From Pseudomonas sp. RGM2987 (GTDB taxonomy: Bacteria > Pseudomonadota > Gammaproteobacteria > Pseudomonadales > Pseudomonadaceae): a stretch of DNA of 32,215 nucleotides. Positions 7,825-16,694 of this stretch are shown one piece after another; the first letter of the stretch is position 1; every line of letters starts with the position of its first letter. The position numbers were made by a program, and so were the translations under genes. Location: NCBI RefSeq assembly GCF_022952855.1, contig NZ_JALJDX010000162.1, positions 1 through 32,215 of the forward strand. Reading direction: 5' to 3'. The notes below the pieces were generated by a model. That model saw only the letters and a list, made by a program, of their open reading frames with translations. It made no database searches and was not told where the DNA came from.

Positions 7825-9954
7825 GTGGATCGCTCTCAGTTACTCAGCACCGCGCGCAGCAACGTCATAGACCTCAGCCGGGGCAACCTGGGTGTGCCGC
7901 TGCTGCTGATGGTCATGCTCGCCATGATGATGCTGCCGGTGCCGCCGTTTCTGCTGGACGTGTTCTTTACGTTCAACATCGCGCTATCGATCGTGGTGCT
8001 GCTGGTGTGTGTGTACGCCCTGCGGCCGCTGGATTTCGCGGTATTCCCGACCATCCTGCTGGTGGCGACGCTGCTGCGCCTGGCGCTGAACGTGGCGTCC
8101 ACCCGGGTGGTCATGCTCCACGGCCAGGATGGTCACGCGGCCGCCGGCAAGGTGATCCAGGCCTTTGGTGAGGTGGTGATCGGCGGTAACTACGTAGTGG
8201 GTATCGTGGTCTTCGCCATCTTGATGATCATCAACTTCGTCGTGGTGACCAAGGGTGCCGGGCGGATTTCCGAGGTGAGCGCGCGCTTCACCCTCGACGC
8301 AATGCCCGGCAAGCAAATGGCAATCGACGCCGACCTCAACGCCGGCCTGATCGATCAGAACCAGGCCAAGGTCCGTCGTCTTGAAGTCGCTCAGGAAGCC
8401 GAGTTCTACGGCTCCATGGACGGTGCCAGCAAATTTGTTCGCGGTGACGCCATCGCCGGCCTGTTGATCCTGTTCATCAACCTGATCGGCGGCATGGCCG
8501 TCGGCATCTTCCAGCACGGCATGACGTTCGGTGATGCGGGGAAGGTTTACGCTCTTTTGACCATTGGTGACGGTTTGGTGGCGCAATTGCCATCACTGTT
8601 GTTATCCACAGCAGCCGCCATCATGGTAACCCGCGCTTCGGGCTCCGAAGACATGGGTAAGCAGATTGGCCGGCAGATGTTCGCTTCGCCCCGGGCCTTG
8701 GCTGTGGCTGCGGGCCTGATGGCAGTGATGGGCCTGGTGCCGGGCATGCCACATGTGTCTTTCCTGAGCATGGCTGCGTTGGCGGCGGGCGGTGCCTATC
8801 TGTTCTGGAAAAAACAGAACGCCCAGAAGGTCCAGGCCCTGCAAGAGGTCAAGCGCCAGCAGGAGCTGCTGCCATCGCCTGCTCGCGCCATGGAAACCAA
8901 GGAACTGGGCTGGGACGACGTGACCCCGATCGACATGATCGGCCTGGAAGTCGGCTATCGCCTGATTCCATTGGTCGATCGTAACCAGGGCGGCCAGTTG
9001 CTGGCGCGGATCAAGGGCGTGCGCAAGAAGCTGTCCCAGGACCTGGGCTTCCTGATGCCGACCGTGCATATCCGCGACAACCTCGACCTGGCGCCGAGCG
9101 CCTATCGCCTGACCTTGATGGGCGTGATCCTGGCCGAGGCCGAGATCTACCCGGATCGCGAGCTGGCGATCAACCCCGGGCAGGTCTACGGCAGCCTCAA
9201 TGGCATCACCGCCAAAGATCCGGCTTTCGGCCTGGAAGCGGTGTGGATCGAAATCAGCCAGCGGGCCCAGGCCCAGTCCCTGGGCTATACCGTGGTAGAC
9301 GCCAGCACCGTGGTGGCGACGCACCTGAACCAGATCCTCTACAAGCACTCCAGTGAGCTGATCGGTCACGAGGAAGTCCAGCAATTGCTGCAAGTGCTGG
9401 CCAAGGGCTCGCCGAAGCTGGCCGAAGAGTTGGTGCCGGGTGTGCTTTCGCTGTCGCAGTTGCTGAAAATTCTCCAGGCGCTGCTGGCCGAACAGGTGCC
9501 GGTGCGGGACATACGCAGTATTGCCGAAGCCATCGCCAACAACGCTTCGAAGAGTCAAGATACCGCCGCGATGGTGGCTGCGGTGCGGGTCGGTGTATCC
9601 CGCGCAATCGTCCAAAGCATTGTAGGCACTGAGTCCGAGCTGCCTGTGATCACGTTGGAGCCAAGGTTGGAACAGATATTGCTCAATAGTCTGCAGAAGG
9701 CAGGACAAGGCTCGGAAGAGGGTGTTCTGCTGGAGCCAAGCATGGCCGAGAAGCTGCAACGATCGTTGATCGACGCAGCCCAGCGGCAAGAGATGCAAGG
9801 CCAGCCAGTGATCCTGCTGGTGGCCGGTCCGATTCGCGCGATGCTTTCGCGATTCGGACGCCTCGCGGTCCCGGGGCTGCATGTGCTGGCGTACCAGGAA
9901 ATACCGGACAACAAGCAAGTGACTATCGTTGCGACAGTAGGGCCCAACGGCTGA
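7825..9954 (+). CDS. flhA: flagellar export gate protein FlhA
   Basis: Large export gate protein whose cytoplasmic nonamer receives cargo and couples proton flow to export. The chosen GTG at 7825 gives 709 residues beginning VDRSQLL, matching the family start; GGGGA lies 6 nt upstream. The frame stays open upstream to 7588, but that would add about 79 atypical residues across the promoter, so it was rejected. A TTG at 7822 is also possible. Eight or so membrane helices occupy residues 20-310, with the FHIPEP signature (RISEVSARFTLDAMPGKQM) near 150. The cytoplasmic domain extends to the C-terminus. It is followed by flhF after 11 nt. Confidence 0.96.
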   Translation: MDRSQLLSTARSNVIDLSRGNLGVPLLLMVMLAMMMLPVPPFLLDVFFTFNIALSIVVLLVCVYALRPLDFAVFPTILLVATLLRLALNVASTRVVMLHGQDGHAAAGKVIQAFGEVVIGGNYVVGIVVFAILMIINFVVVTKGAGRISEVSARFTLDAMPGKQMAIDADLNAGLIDQNQAKVRRLEVAQEAEFYGSMDGASKFVRGDAIAGLLILFINLIGGMAVGIFQHGMTFGDAGKVYALLTIGDGLVAQLPSLLLSTAAAIMVTRASGSEDMGKQIGRQMFASPRALAVAAGLMAVMGLVPGMPHVSFLSMAALAAGGAYLFWKKQNAQKVQALQEVKRQQELLPSPARAMETKELGWDDVTPIDMIGLEVGYRLIPLVDRNQGGQLLARIKGVRKKLSQDLGFLMPTVHIRDNLDLAPSAYRLTLMGVILAEAEIYPDRELAINPGQVYGSLNGITAKDPAFGLEAVWIEISQRAQAQSLGYTVVDASTVVATHLNQILYKHSSELIGHEEVQQLLQVLAKGSPKLAEELVPGVLSLSQLLKILQALLAEQVPVRDIRSIAEAIANNASKSQDTAAMVAAVRVGVSRAIVQSIVGTESELPVITLEPRLEQILLNSLQKAGQGSEEGVLLEPSMAEKLQRSLIDAAQRQEMQGQPVILLVAGPIRAMLSRFGRLAVPGLHVLAYQEIPDNKQVTIVATVGPNG

Positions 9955-9965
9955 GGTAGTGGTTT

Positions 9966-11315
9966 ATGCAAGTGAAGCGTTTTTTCGCCGCCGATATGCG
10001 TCAGGCCATGAAGCTGGTTCGTGACGAGCTGGGCGCTGAAGCAGCCATCATCGGCAATCGCCGGATCGCTGGCGGTGTCGAGCTGACGGCGGCCCTGGAC
10101 TACAAACTGTCGGCGCTGGCCCCGCGTGTTCCGAACATGGAACTCGAGGACGAGCTGCGCAAGACCCAGTCGCGCATCGCCAGCGCCCAGGCCGAACTGA
10201 GCCTGCGCAGCCATGAAGGCGAGGCCGCGGCGGGCACCAATCGCCAACTGTTCGCCGGCCAGCCGCTGACTGCCGGCCTGCCGTTGACCGCTGCCGAACC
10301 GCTGATCGAGCCGGCCCCGGCCGAACCGCGTCGTGCCGAGCCGGCCCCGGCGGCGCCTGCCCGTGGCGTCGACCCGCGTGCCCTGGACTCGATGCGTTCG
10401 GAACTCAACAGCCTGCGCGAGCTGATGGAAGTCCAGCTCGGCTCGTTGGCCTGGAACCAGTTGCAAGGCAGCCGTCCGGCCCAGGCCAACCTGTGGCGTC
10501 GCCTGCAACGCATCGGCCTGTCCGGCCCGTTGTCCCGCGACCTGCTGGCGCTGATCAACGGTATCGAAGAGCCACGCCAGGCCTGGCGCATGTTGCTGGC
10601 GCACCTGGCGCGGATGATTGCCACGCCGGAAGTCGAGCCATTGGAAGAGGGTGGGGTGATTGCCATGGTCGGTCCTGCCGGCATGGGCAAGACCACCACC
10701 CTGGCCAAGCTCGCCGCCCGTTATGTACTTAAATATGGTGCCCAGAGCATTGCCCTGGTGAGCATGGACAGTTTCCGCATCGGTGCCCAGGAGCAGCTCA
10801 AGACCCTGGGGCGGATCCTCAATGTGTCGGTGACCCAGGTGGATCCGGGCCAGTCCCTGGCCCAGGCGCTGGAACCCTTGCTGCGCAAGCGCGTCGTGCT
10901 GATCGATACCGCCGGCCTGCAAGCCAGCGATCCGGCCCTGCGCATGCAGCTCGAAAGCCTGGCCGGGCGCGGCATCAAGTCAAAAAATTATCTCGTGTTG
11001 GCAACCACCAGCCAGAAGCAGGTTCTAACCGCCGCATATCACAGCTACAAGCGCTGCGGGCTGGCCGGCTGCATCCTGACTAAGCTGGATGAAACGGCAA
11101 GCCTGGGCGAGGTGTTGAGCCTGGCGATCGGACACGATCTGCCGGTGGCATACCTGACTGACGGGCCGCGGATCCCGGATGATTTGCATCTGCCGCGCCG
11201 TCACCAACTGGTCAGCCGTGCCGTGAGTGTGCAAATGCAGGAAGAACCCAGCGAAGAAGCCATGGCTGACATGTTCGCTGATATCTACCACAGCCCGACC
11301 AAGCAGGTCGGCTGA
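9966..11315 (+). CDS. flhF: flagellar placement GTPase FlhF
   Basis: SRP-type GTPase that selects the cell pole for flagellar assembly. The 449 residues comprise a basic N-terminal B domain with MQVKRFFAADMRQAMK, a variable Ala/Pro/Glu-rich stretch (about 85-145), and the NG domain. The P-loop GPAGMGKT is at residues 236-243, DTAG follows in the VVLIDTAGL segment, and TKLDE supplies guanine recognition. It is the second gene of the flhA-flhF-fleN-fliA run and acts with FleN. Confidence 0.97.
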   Translation: MQVKRFFAADMRQAMKLVRDELGAEAAIIGNRRIAGGVELTAALDYKLSALAPRVPNMELEDELRKTQSRIASAQAELSLRSHEGEAAAGTNRQLFAGQPLTAGLPLTAAEPLIEPAPAEPRRAEPAPAAPARGVDPRALDSMRSELNSLRELMEVQLGSLAWNQLQGSRPAQANLWRRLQRIGLSGPLSRDLLALINGIEEPRQAWRMLLAHLARMIATPEVEPLEEGGVIAMVGPAGMGKTTTLAKLAARYVLKYGAQSIALVSMDSFRIGAQEQLKTLGRILNVSVTQVDPGQSLAQALEPLLRKRVVLIDTAGLQASDPALRMQLESLAGRGIKSKNYLVLATTSQKQVLTAAYHSYKRCGLAGCILTKLDETASLGEVLSLAIGHDLPVAYLTDGPRIPDDLHLPRRHQLVSRAVSVQMQEEPSEEAMADMFADIYHSPTKQVG

Positions 11316-11431
11316 GGTTATCATGAGTATTTTTTGTACCTACATCGATGGTCTGCCATGCATTGTTCCGTGTGTGAACGCGCAGCCAGTAATGTGGCCT
11401 CCGTCTAAGTAAGACAAGGTAAAGAACGAAC

Positions 11432-12262
11432 ATGGGCAGCATGCATCCCGTACAGGTGATCGCGGTGACCGGCGGCAAAGGTGGCGTCGGGAAGACTAAC
11501 GTGTCAGTGAACTTGTCCCTGGCTCTGGCAGAGCTTGGCCGACGGGTCATGCTGCTGGACGCCGACCTGGGCCTGGCGAACGTCGACGTGTTGCTGGGGC
11601 TCACCCCCAAGCGCACCCTGGCGGACGTCATCGAAGGTCGTTGTGAACTGCGCGACGTGCTGTTGCAGGGACCGGGCGGGATTCGCATCGTGCCGGCCGC
11701 CTCCGGCACCCAGAGCATGGTCCACCTGACCCCGGCACAACACGCGGGCCTGATCCAGGCGTTCAGCGATATCGGTGACAACCTCGATGTGCTGGTGATC
11801 GACACCGCCGCAGGTATCGGCGACTCCGTCGTGAGTTTCGTGCGCGCAGCCCAGGAAGTGCTGCTGGTGGTCTGCGACGAACCCACGTCCATCACCGACG
11901 CCTATGCCCTGATCAAGTTATTGAACCGCGACTACGGCATGAACCGCTTCCGCGTCCTGGCCAACATGGCCCAGAGCCCGCAGGAAGGACGCAACCTGTT
12001 CGCCAAGTTGACCAAGGTCACGGATCGCTTCCTGGATGTTGCCCTGCAATATGTGGGCGCGGTGCCTTACGACGAAAGCGTGCGTAAGGCGGTCCAGAAG
12101 CAACGTGCCGTTTATGAAGCTTTTCCACGTTCCAAATGCGCGCTGGCATTTAAGGCGATCGCCCAGAAGGTCGATACCTGGCCCTTGCCGGCCAACCCGC
12201 GCGGGCATCTGGAATTTTTCGTCGAGCGTCTCGTGCAACAAACAGCAGGGCCCGTGCTATGA
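11432..12262 (+). CDS. fleN: flagellar number regulator FleN (FlhG/MinD-type ATPase)
   Basis: MinD/ParA-family ATPase that limits flagellar number by antagonising FleQ and balancing FlhF. The 276 residues start MGSMHPVQVIAVTGGKGGVGKT, with the deviant Walker A motif at 14-22. A DADLGLANVD switch and the LVIDTAAGIGDSVVSF Walker B region follow. The C-terminal end is the amphipathic membrane-targeting type (FFVERLVQQ). Its stop overlaps the fliA ATG by 4 nt (ATGA), which couples their translation. The 116-nt gap after flhF holds only a doubtful 29-codon frame. Confidence 0.97.
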   Translation: MGSMHPVQVIAVTGGKGGVGKTNVSVNLSLALAELGRRVMLLDADLGLANVDVLLGLTPKRTLADVIEGRCELRDVLLQGPGGIRIVPAASGTQSMVHLTPAQHAGLIQAFSDIGDNLDVLVIDTAAGIGDSVVSFVRAAQEVLLVVCDEPTSITDAYALIKLLNRDYGMNRFRVLANMAQSPQEGRNLFAKLTKVTDRFLDVALQYVGAVPYDESVRKAVQKQRAVYEAFPRSKCALAFKAIAQKVDTWPLPANPRGHLEFFVERLVQQTAGPVL

Positions 12263-13002
12263 CTGCAAGCGGTTACAACCATCTCTACAAAAAATCGGCA
12301 CGGGACGCCCAATACGAATTGATCGAGCGTTACGCGCCCCTGGTCAAGCGTATCGCCTACCACTTGCTGGCGCGTCTGCCGGCCAGTGTCCAGGTCGAGG
12401 ACCTGATCCAGGCCGGCATGATCGGCCTGCTCGAGGTGGCGAACAAATACGACGCGAGCAAAGGCGCAAGCTTCGAGACGTATGCCGGGATCCGCATTCG
12501 CGGGGCGATGCTCGATGAAGTCCGCAAGGGCGATTGGGCGCCGCGTTCGGTGCACCGTAATACGCGCATGGTCAGTGACGCGATCCGGGCAATTGAAGCT
12601 AAAACCGGGCGCGACGCTAAAGATCACGAGGTTGCGGCCGAACTCCAGTTGAGTCTCGATGATTATTACGGGATTTTGAACGATACCTTGGGCAGCCGCC
12701 TGTTCAGTTTCGACGACCTGTTGCAGGACGGCGAACATGAAGGGCTGCATGAGGATGGCGCAAGTACTCACATGGAGCCTGCGCGCGACCTGGAAGATGA
12801 ACGGTTCCAGAGCGCGCTGGCCGAAGCGATTGCCAATTTGCCGGAGCGTGAGCGGCTGGTCTTGGCGCTGTACTACGACGAAGAGCTGAACCTCAAGGAA
12901 ATCGGTGAGGTCCTGGGGGTCAGCGAATCGCGGGTCAGCCAGTTACACAGCCAGTGCGCGGCCCGCTTGCGGGGGCGTTTGGGGGAGTGGCGAGCGCGCT
13001 GA
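12259..13002 (+). CDS. fliA: flagellar sigma factor FliA (sigma-28)
   Basis: Alternative sigma factor for late flagellar and chemotaxis genes. The 247 residues show region 2 (LARLPASVQVEDLIQAGMIGLLEV, then the AGIRIRGAMLDEVRKGDW segment), region 3, and region 4 with LPERERLVLALYYDEELNLKEIGEVLGVSESRVSQL. Overlap with fleN by 4 nt shows coupling. A FliA-type promoter is found later in this window at 20347-20374, a plausible target. Confidence 0.98.
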   Translation: MTASGYNHLYKKSARDAQYELIERYAPLVKRIAYHLLARLPASVQVEDLIQAGMIGLLEVANKYDASKGASFETYAGIRIRGAMLDEVRKGDWAPRSVHRNTRMVSDAIRAIEAKTGRDAKDHEVAAELQLSLDDYYGILNDTLGSRLFSFDDLLQDGEHEGLHEDGASTHMEPARDLEDERFQSALAEAIANLPERERLVLALYYDEELNLKEIGEVLGVSESRVSQLHSQCAARLRGRLGEWRAR

Positions 13003-13162
13003 CAGGCGTGTGGAGCGACTGCGAACGAGATTGGCCAGTAATGCGCCAGCCACCGTGCAGCGCTCCAGACCGTTGTCGAGTGTTGTGCCGGAATTGATTG
13101 AAATGGCGCGTTCAGGTGCTGGACGCGTTTAAGACTGCTTGGAGGTCGAATTGGACAAGAAC

Positions 13163-13534
13163 ATGAAAATCCTCATCGTTGATGATTTTTCAACGATGCG
13201 GCGGATCATTAAAAACCTGTTGCGTGACCTTGGGTTCACCAACACGGCCGAAGCAGATGACGGGACGACCGCGCTCCCGATGTTGCACAGCGGTAACTTC
13301 GATTTCCTGGTCACCGACTGGAACATGCCAGGCATGACCGGTATCGACCTGCTGCGCCAGGTGCGTGCCGATGAAAAGCTCAAGCACCTCCCGGTGCTGA
13401 TGGTGACTGCCGAAGCCAAGCGCGAGCAGATCATCGAAGCGGCCCAGGCCGGTGTGAACGGCTATGTGGTCAAACCCTTCACGGCCCAGGCGTTGAAAGA
13501 GAAGATCGAAAAAATCTTCGAACGCATCGGTTAA
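13163..13534 (+). CDS. cheY: chemotaxis response regulator CheY
   Basis: Single-domain receiver that binds FliM when phosphorylated. The acidic pocket D7/D8 and phospho-acceptor D52 (TDWNMPG) are visible, as are the VTAEA switch segment and the KPF motif. The ATG at 13163 gives the usual 123 residues. However, the best ribosome site, GGAGG at 13141-13145, is spaced well for a TTG at 13151 in the same frame, which would add LDKN (127 residues). The 160 nt after fliA contain no other gene. cheZ follows after 18 nt. Confidence 0.96.
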   Translation: MKILIVDDFSTMRRIIKNLLRDLGFTNTAEADDGTTALPMLHSGNFDFLVTDWNMPGMTGIDLLRQVRADEKLKHLPVLMVTAEAKREQIIEAAQAGVNGYVVKPFTAQALKEKIEKIFERIG

Positions 13535-13552
13535 CGGCGCCACGGGGGAGCT

Positions 13553-14338
13553 ATGGATAACGAATCTTCTATGGGCGATTTCGAATCGACCCTGAAAAAA
13601 CATGCCCGCGAACTGGTCGACAGCCTTGAAAAAGGTCGTTTTGGCGATGCGGTTCAAATGATCCATGAGCTCAACCAGACCCGTGACCGCGGTCTGTATC
13701 AGGAAGTGGGCAAGCTCACGCGTGAACTGCACAGCGCGATTGTCAATTTCCAGATCGACCCGCACATGCCGCAGGCCGAGGAAGTCTCGCAGATCACCGA
13801 TGCCACAGAGCGTCTGGGTTATGTGGTCAAGCTGACCGAGGCTGCGGCCAACCGCACCATGGACCTGGTGGAAAGCGCCACGCCGCTGGTCAATGGCCTG
13901 AGCGAAGAAGCCCAGGCCTTGAGCACCGATTGGGGTCGGTTCATGCGGCGCGAAGTCGGGGCTGAAGAGTTCCGGGAGCTGGCCCGCAGGGTCGACGGTT
14001 TCCTGACGCGCAGCAGCAACGAGAACCGCGCCGTCGCCAATAATCTCAACGACATTCTGCTGGCCCAGGACTATCAGGACCTGACCGGCCAGGTGATCAA
14101 GCGGGTGACCCAACTGGTCACCGAAGTGGAAAGCAATCTGCTCAAACTGGTGTTGATGGCCAGCCAGGTTGACCGCTTTGCAGGCATCGAACACGACCGT
14201 GAAGCGATACTTGCTGAAAAAGATCCACAAAAACATCTCTCTCAGGGTGAAGGTCCGCAGATTCATGCCGATAAAAGAGAAGACGTTGTGTCCGGTCAGG
14301 ACGATGTGGACGATTTGCTGTCCAGCCTTGGATTCTGA
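13553..14338 (+). CDS. cheZ: CheY phosphatase CheZ
   Basis: Dephosphorylates CheY-P. The 261-residue, largely helical product carries the catalytic LAQDYQDLTGQVIKRV segment, where the Gln of QDLTGQ is the family's catalytic residue. It ends in the CheY-docking helix DVDDLLSSLGF, preceded by a flexible charged linker. This is the standard gamma-proteobacterial form. It lies between cheY and cheA; GGGGGAGCT precedes the ATG. Confidence 0.97.
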   Translation: MDNESSMGDFESTLKKHARELVDSLEKGRFGDAVQMIHELNQTRDRGLYQEVGKLTRELHSAIVNFQIDPHMPQAEEVSQITDATERLGYVVKLTEAAANRTMDLVESATPLVNGLSEEAQALSTDWGRFMRREVGAEEFRELARRVDGFLTRSSNENRAVANNLNDILLAQDYQDLTGQVIKRVTQLVTEVESNLLKLVLMASQVDRFAGIEHDREAILAEKDPQKHLSQGEGPQIHADKREDVVSGQDDVDDLLSSLGF

Positions 14339-14369
14339 GTTTTAGCCCTGTTTTAGGAGCACCCCATTA

Positions 14370-16646
14370 ATGAGCTTCGGCGCCGATGAAGAGATCCTTC
14401 AGGATTTCCTGGTTGAGGCTGGCGAGATTCTCGAGCAACTGTCCGAGCAACTGGTCGAGCTGGAAAGCCGGCCTGATGATGCGGACTTGCTCAATGCAAT
14501 CTTTCGCGGTTTCCACACTGTAAAAGGAGGCGCCGGCTTCCTCCAGCTCAACGAGCTGGTGGAATGCTGTCACATTGCCGAGAACGTGTTCGACATCCTG
14601 CGCAAGGGTGAGCGTCGCGTCGATTCGGAATTGATGGACGTGGTGCTCGAAGCGCTGGATGCGGTCAACAGCATGTTCAGCGAAGTGCGCGAGCGCTCGC
14701 CGATTACCCCCGCCACACCCGAGCTGCTCGCCGCGCTGTCGCGCCTGGCCGAGCCGCAATCGGCTGATGAAGCCGTGCCGGAACCCGCGCCGGTGGTTGA
14801 AGAGCCCGTCGCCGAGGAATCGGGCGACATCACCGATAACGAATTCGAACAACTGCTGGACTCGCTGAACGCCGCCAAGGCCCAGGCCGAGGCTCCGGCA
14901 GCGCCCGCTGCACCCACTGCTCCAGCGACCGCTGCCAGCGATGAAATCACCGATGCCGAGTTCGAGTCGCTGCTCGACCAGCTTCATGGCAAGGGTCAGT
15001 TCGCCGTCGATGCCGTTGCTCCAACCGCGGCGCCTGCGCCGGCCGCCGCAGCCCCGAAAGCGGCAGGCGACAATTCCGACATCACCGACGACGAATTCGA
15101 AGCCTTGCTCGATCAGTTGCACGGCAAGGGTACCTTTGCCGTCGAGGCACTGGACTCGGCCATCGCTTCGGCACCGACGCCAGCCAAACCGGCTGCGGCC
15201 GCCGCCGGCAGCGACCTGATCAGCGACCACGAATTCGAATCGCTGCTCGACGAATTGCATGGCAAGGGCAAGTTCAGCGAAGTCGGTACGGCTGCTGCTG
15301 CGCCTGCCGCCACCACGGCTGCCCCGGCGGCCAAGGCTGCGCCAAAACCGGCTGCCAAGGCGCCGGAGCCGAAGGCCGAGACACCCAAGCCTGCCGCTGC
15401 TGCCGCCCCTGCTGCTGCGCCGGCACCGGCCCGTGCCGCCGCGGCGGCGCCGCCTCCGGAGAAGCCGGCCAGCGAAGCCGAGACCACCGTACGGGTCGAC
15501 ACCGCGCGCCTGGACGAGATCATGAACATGGTCGGCGAACTGGTGCTGGTGCGTAACCGCCTGGTGCGCCTGGGCCTCAACAGCCAGGACGAAGCCATGT
15601 CCAAGGCCGTGTCGAACCTCGACGTGGTCACGGCCGACTTGCAGACCGCGGTCATGAAGACCCGGATGCAGCCGATCAAGAAAGTCTTCGGGCGCTTCCC
15701 GCGCCTGGTTCGCGACCTGGCTCGCCAGCTCAAGAAAGAAATCAACCTGGAACTGGTGGGTGAAGAGACCGACCTCGACAAGAACCTCGTCGAGGCCCTG
15801 GCCGACCCATTGGTCCACTTGGTGCGCAACGCGGTCGACCACGGCATCGAATCGCCGGAAGAGCGCGAAGCCTCGGGCAAGGTCCGCAGCGGCAAGGTGA
15901 TCCTGGCCGCCGAGCAGGAAGGCGATCACATCCTGTTGTCGATCTCCGACGACGGCAAGGGCATGGATCCGGATGTGTTGCGGGCCATTGCGGTGAAACG
16001 CGGGGTGATGGACAAGGATGCCGCCGACCGCCTGAGCGACACCGAGTGCTACAACCTGATCTTCGCCCCGGGCTTTTCCACCAAGACCGAGATTTCCGAC
16101 GTGTCGGGCCGTGGCGTGGGCATGGACGTGGTGAAGACCAAGATTTCCCAGCTCAACGGTTCGATCAACATCCATTCGGTCAAGGGCTCGGGTTCGAAGA
16201 TCCTCATCAAGGTCCCGCTGACGCTGGCGATCATGCCGACCTTGATGGTGATGCTGGGCAACCAGGCGTTCGCTTTCCCGCTGGTCAACGTCAACGAGAT
16301 CTTCCACCTCGACCTGTCGCGCACCAACGTGGTGGACGGCCAGGAAGTGGTGATCGTGCGGGACAAGGCGTTGCCGCTGTTCTACCTCAAGCGCTGGCTG
16401 GTCAGCTCCGCAGCCCATGTGGAGCAGGGCGAGGGCCATGTGGTGATCCTTTCGGTGGGCACCCAGCGGATCGGCTTCGTCGTCGATCAGCTCGTGGGCC
16501 AGGAAGAAGTGGTCATCAAGCCGTTGGGCAAGATGCTCCAGGGCACCCCGGGCATGTCCGGCGCCACCATCACCGGCGACGGCCGCATCGCGTTGATCCT
16601 CGACGTGCCCAGCATGCTCAAGCGTTACGCCGCACGGCGTATTTGA
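14370..16646 (+). CDS. cheA: chemotaxis histidine kinase CheA with repeated linker motif
   Basis: Hybrid-free CheA kinase that receives receptor signals through CheW and phosphorylates CheY and CheB. The HPt domain has the phosphorylated H49 (FRGFHTVKGGAGF). In place of a globular P2 domain is an Ala/Pro-rich linker (about 110-365) with four copies of a D-x-ITDxEFExLLDxLHGKG-like motif at residues 153, 191, 237 and 282 (the first ends without HGKG). Then come the dimerisation domain (from about 370, TVRVDTARLDEIMNMVGEL), the HATPase domain (N-box HLVRNAVDHGIES near 482, DDGKGMD, GRGVGMDVV), and a CheW-like C-terminal domain to 758. It is preceded by TTTTAGGAGC. Confidence 0.97.
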   Translation: MSFGADEEILQDFLVEAGEILEQLSEQLVELESRPDDADLLNAIFRGFHTVKGGAGFLQLNELVECCHIAENVFDILRKGERRVDSELMDVVLEALDAVNSMFSEVRERSPITPATPELLAALSRLAEPQSADEAVPEPAPVVEEPVAEESGDITDNEFEQLLDSLNAAKAQAEAPAAPAAPTAPATAASDEITDAEFESLLDQLHGKGQFAVDAVAPTAAPAPAAAAPKAAGDNSDITDDEFEALLDQLHGKGTFAVEALDSAIASAPTPAKPAAAAAGSDLISDHEFESLLDELHGKGKFSEVGTAAAAPAATTAAPAAKAAPKPAAKAPEPKAETPKPAAAAAPAAAPAPARAAAAAPPPEKPASEAETTVRVDTARLDEIMNMVGELVLVRNRLVRLGLNSQDEAMSKAVSNLDVVTADLQTAVMKTRMQPIKKVFGRFPRLVRDLARQLKKEINLELVGEETDLDKNLVEALADPLVHLVRNAVDHGIESPEEREASGKVRSGKVILAAEQEGDHILLSISDDGKGMDPDVLRAIAVKRGVMDKDAADRLSDTECYNLIFAPGFSTKTEISDVSGRGVGMDVVKTKISQLNGSINIHSVKGSGSKILIKVPLTLAIMPTLMVMLGNQAFAFPLVNVNEIFHLDLSRTNVVDGQEVVIVRDKALPLFYLKRWLVSSAAHVEQGEGHVVILSVGTQRIGFVVDQLVGQEEVVIKPLGKMLQGTPGMSGATITGDGRIALILDVPSMLKRYAARRI

Positions 16647-16694
16647 TTCTGGAGGGGCGTGGCTGTGGGCCGCGCCTCGTCTAACGGAGTGTTT

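Noticed and set aside
8602..9918. A 438-codon antisense frame over flhA.
   Set aside because: FlhA is fully conserved on the plus strand; the antisense product is His/Gln-rich shadow sequence without ribosome site or motif.
13067..13094. A possible FliA promoter upstream of cheY (GCCGGAAT-like box).
   Set aside because: The -10 match is partial and no TCAAG-like -35 lies at the right spacing.
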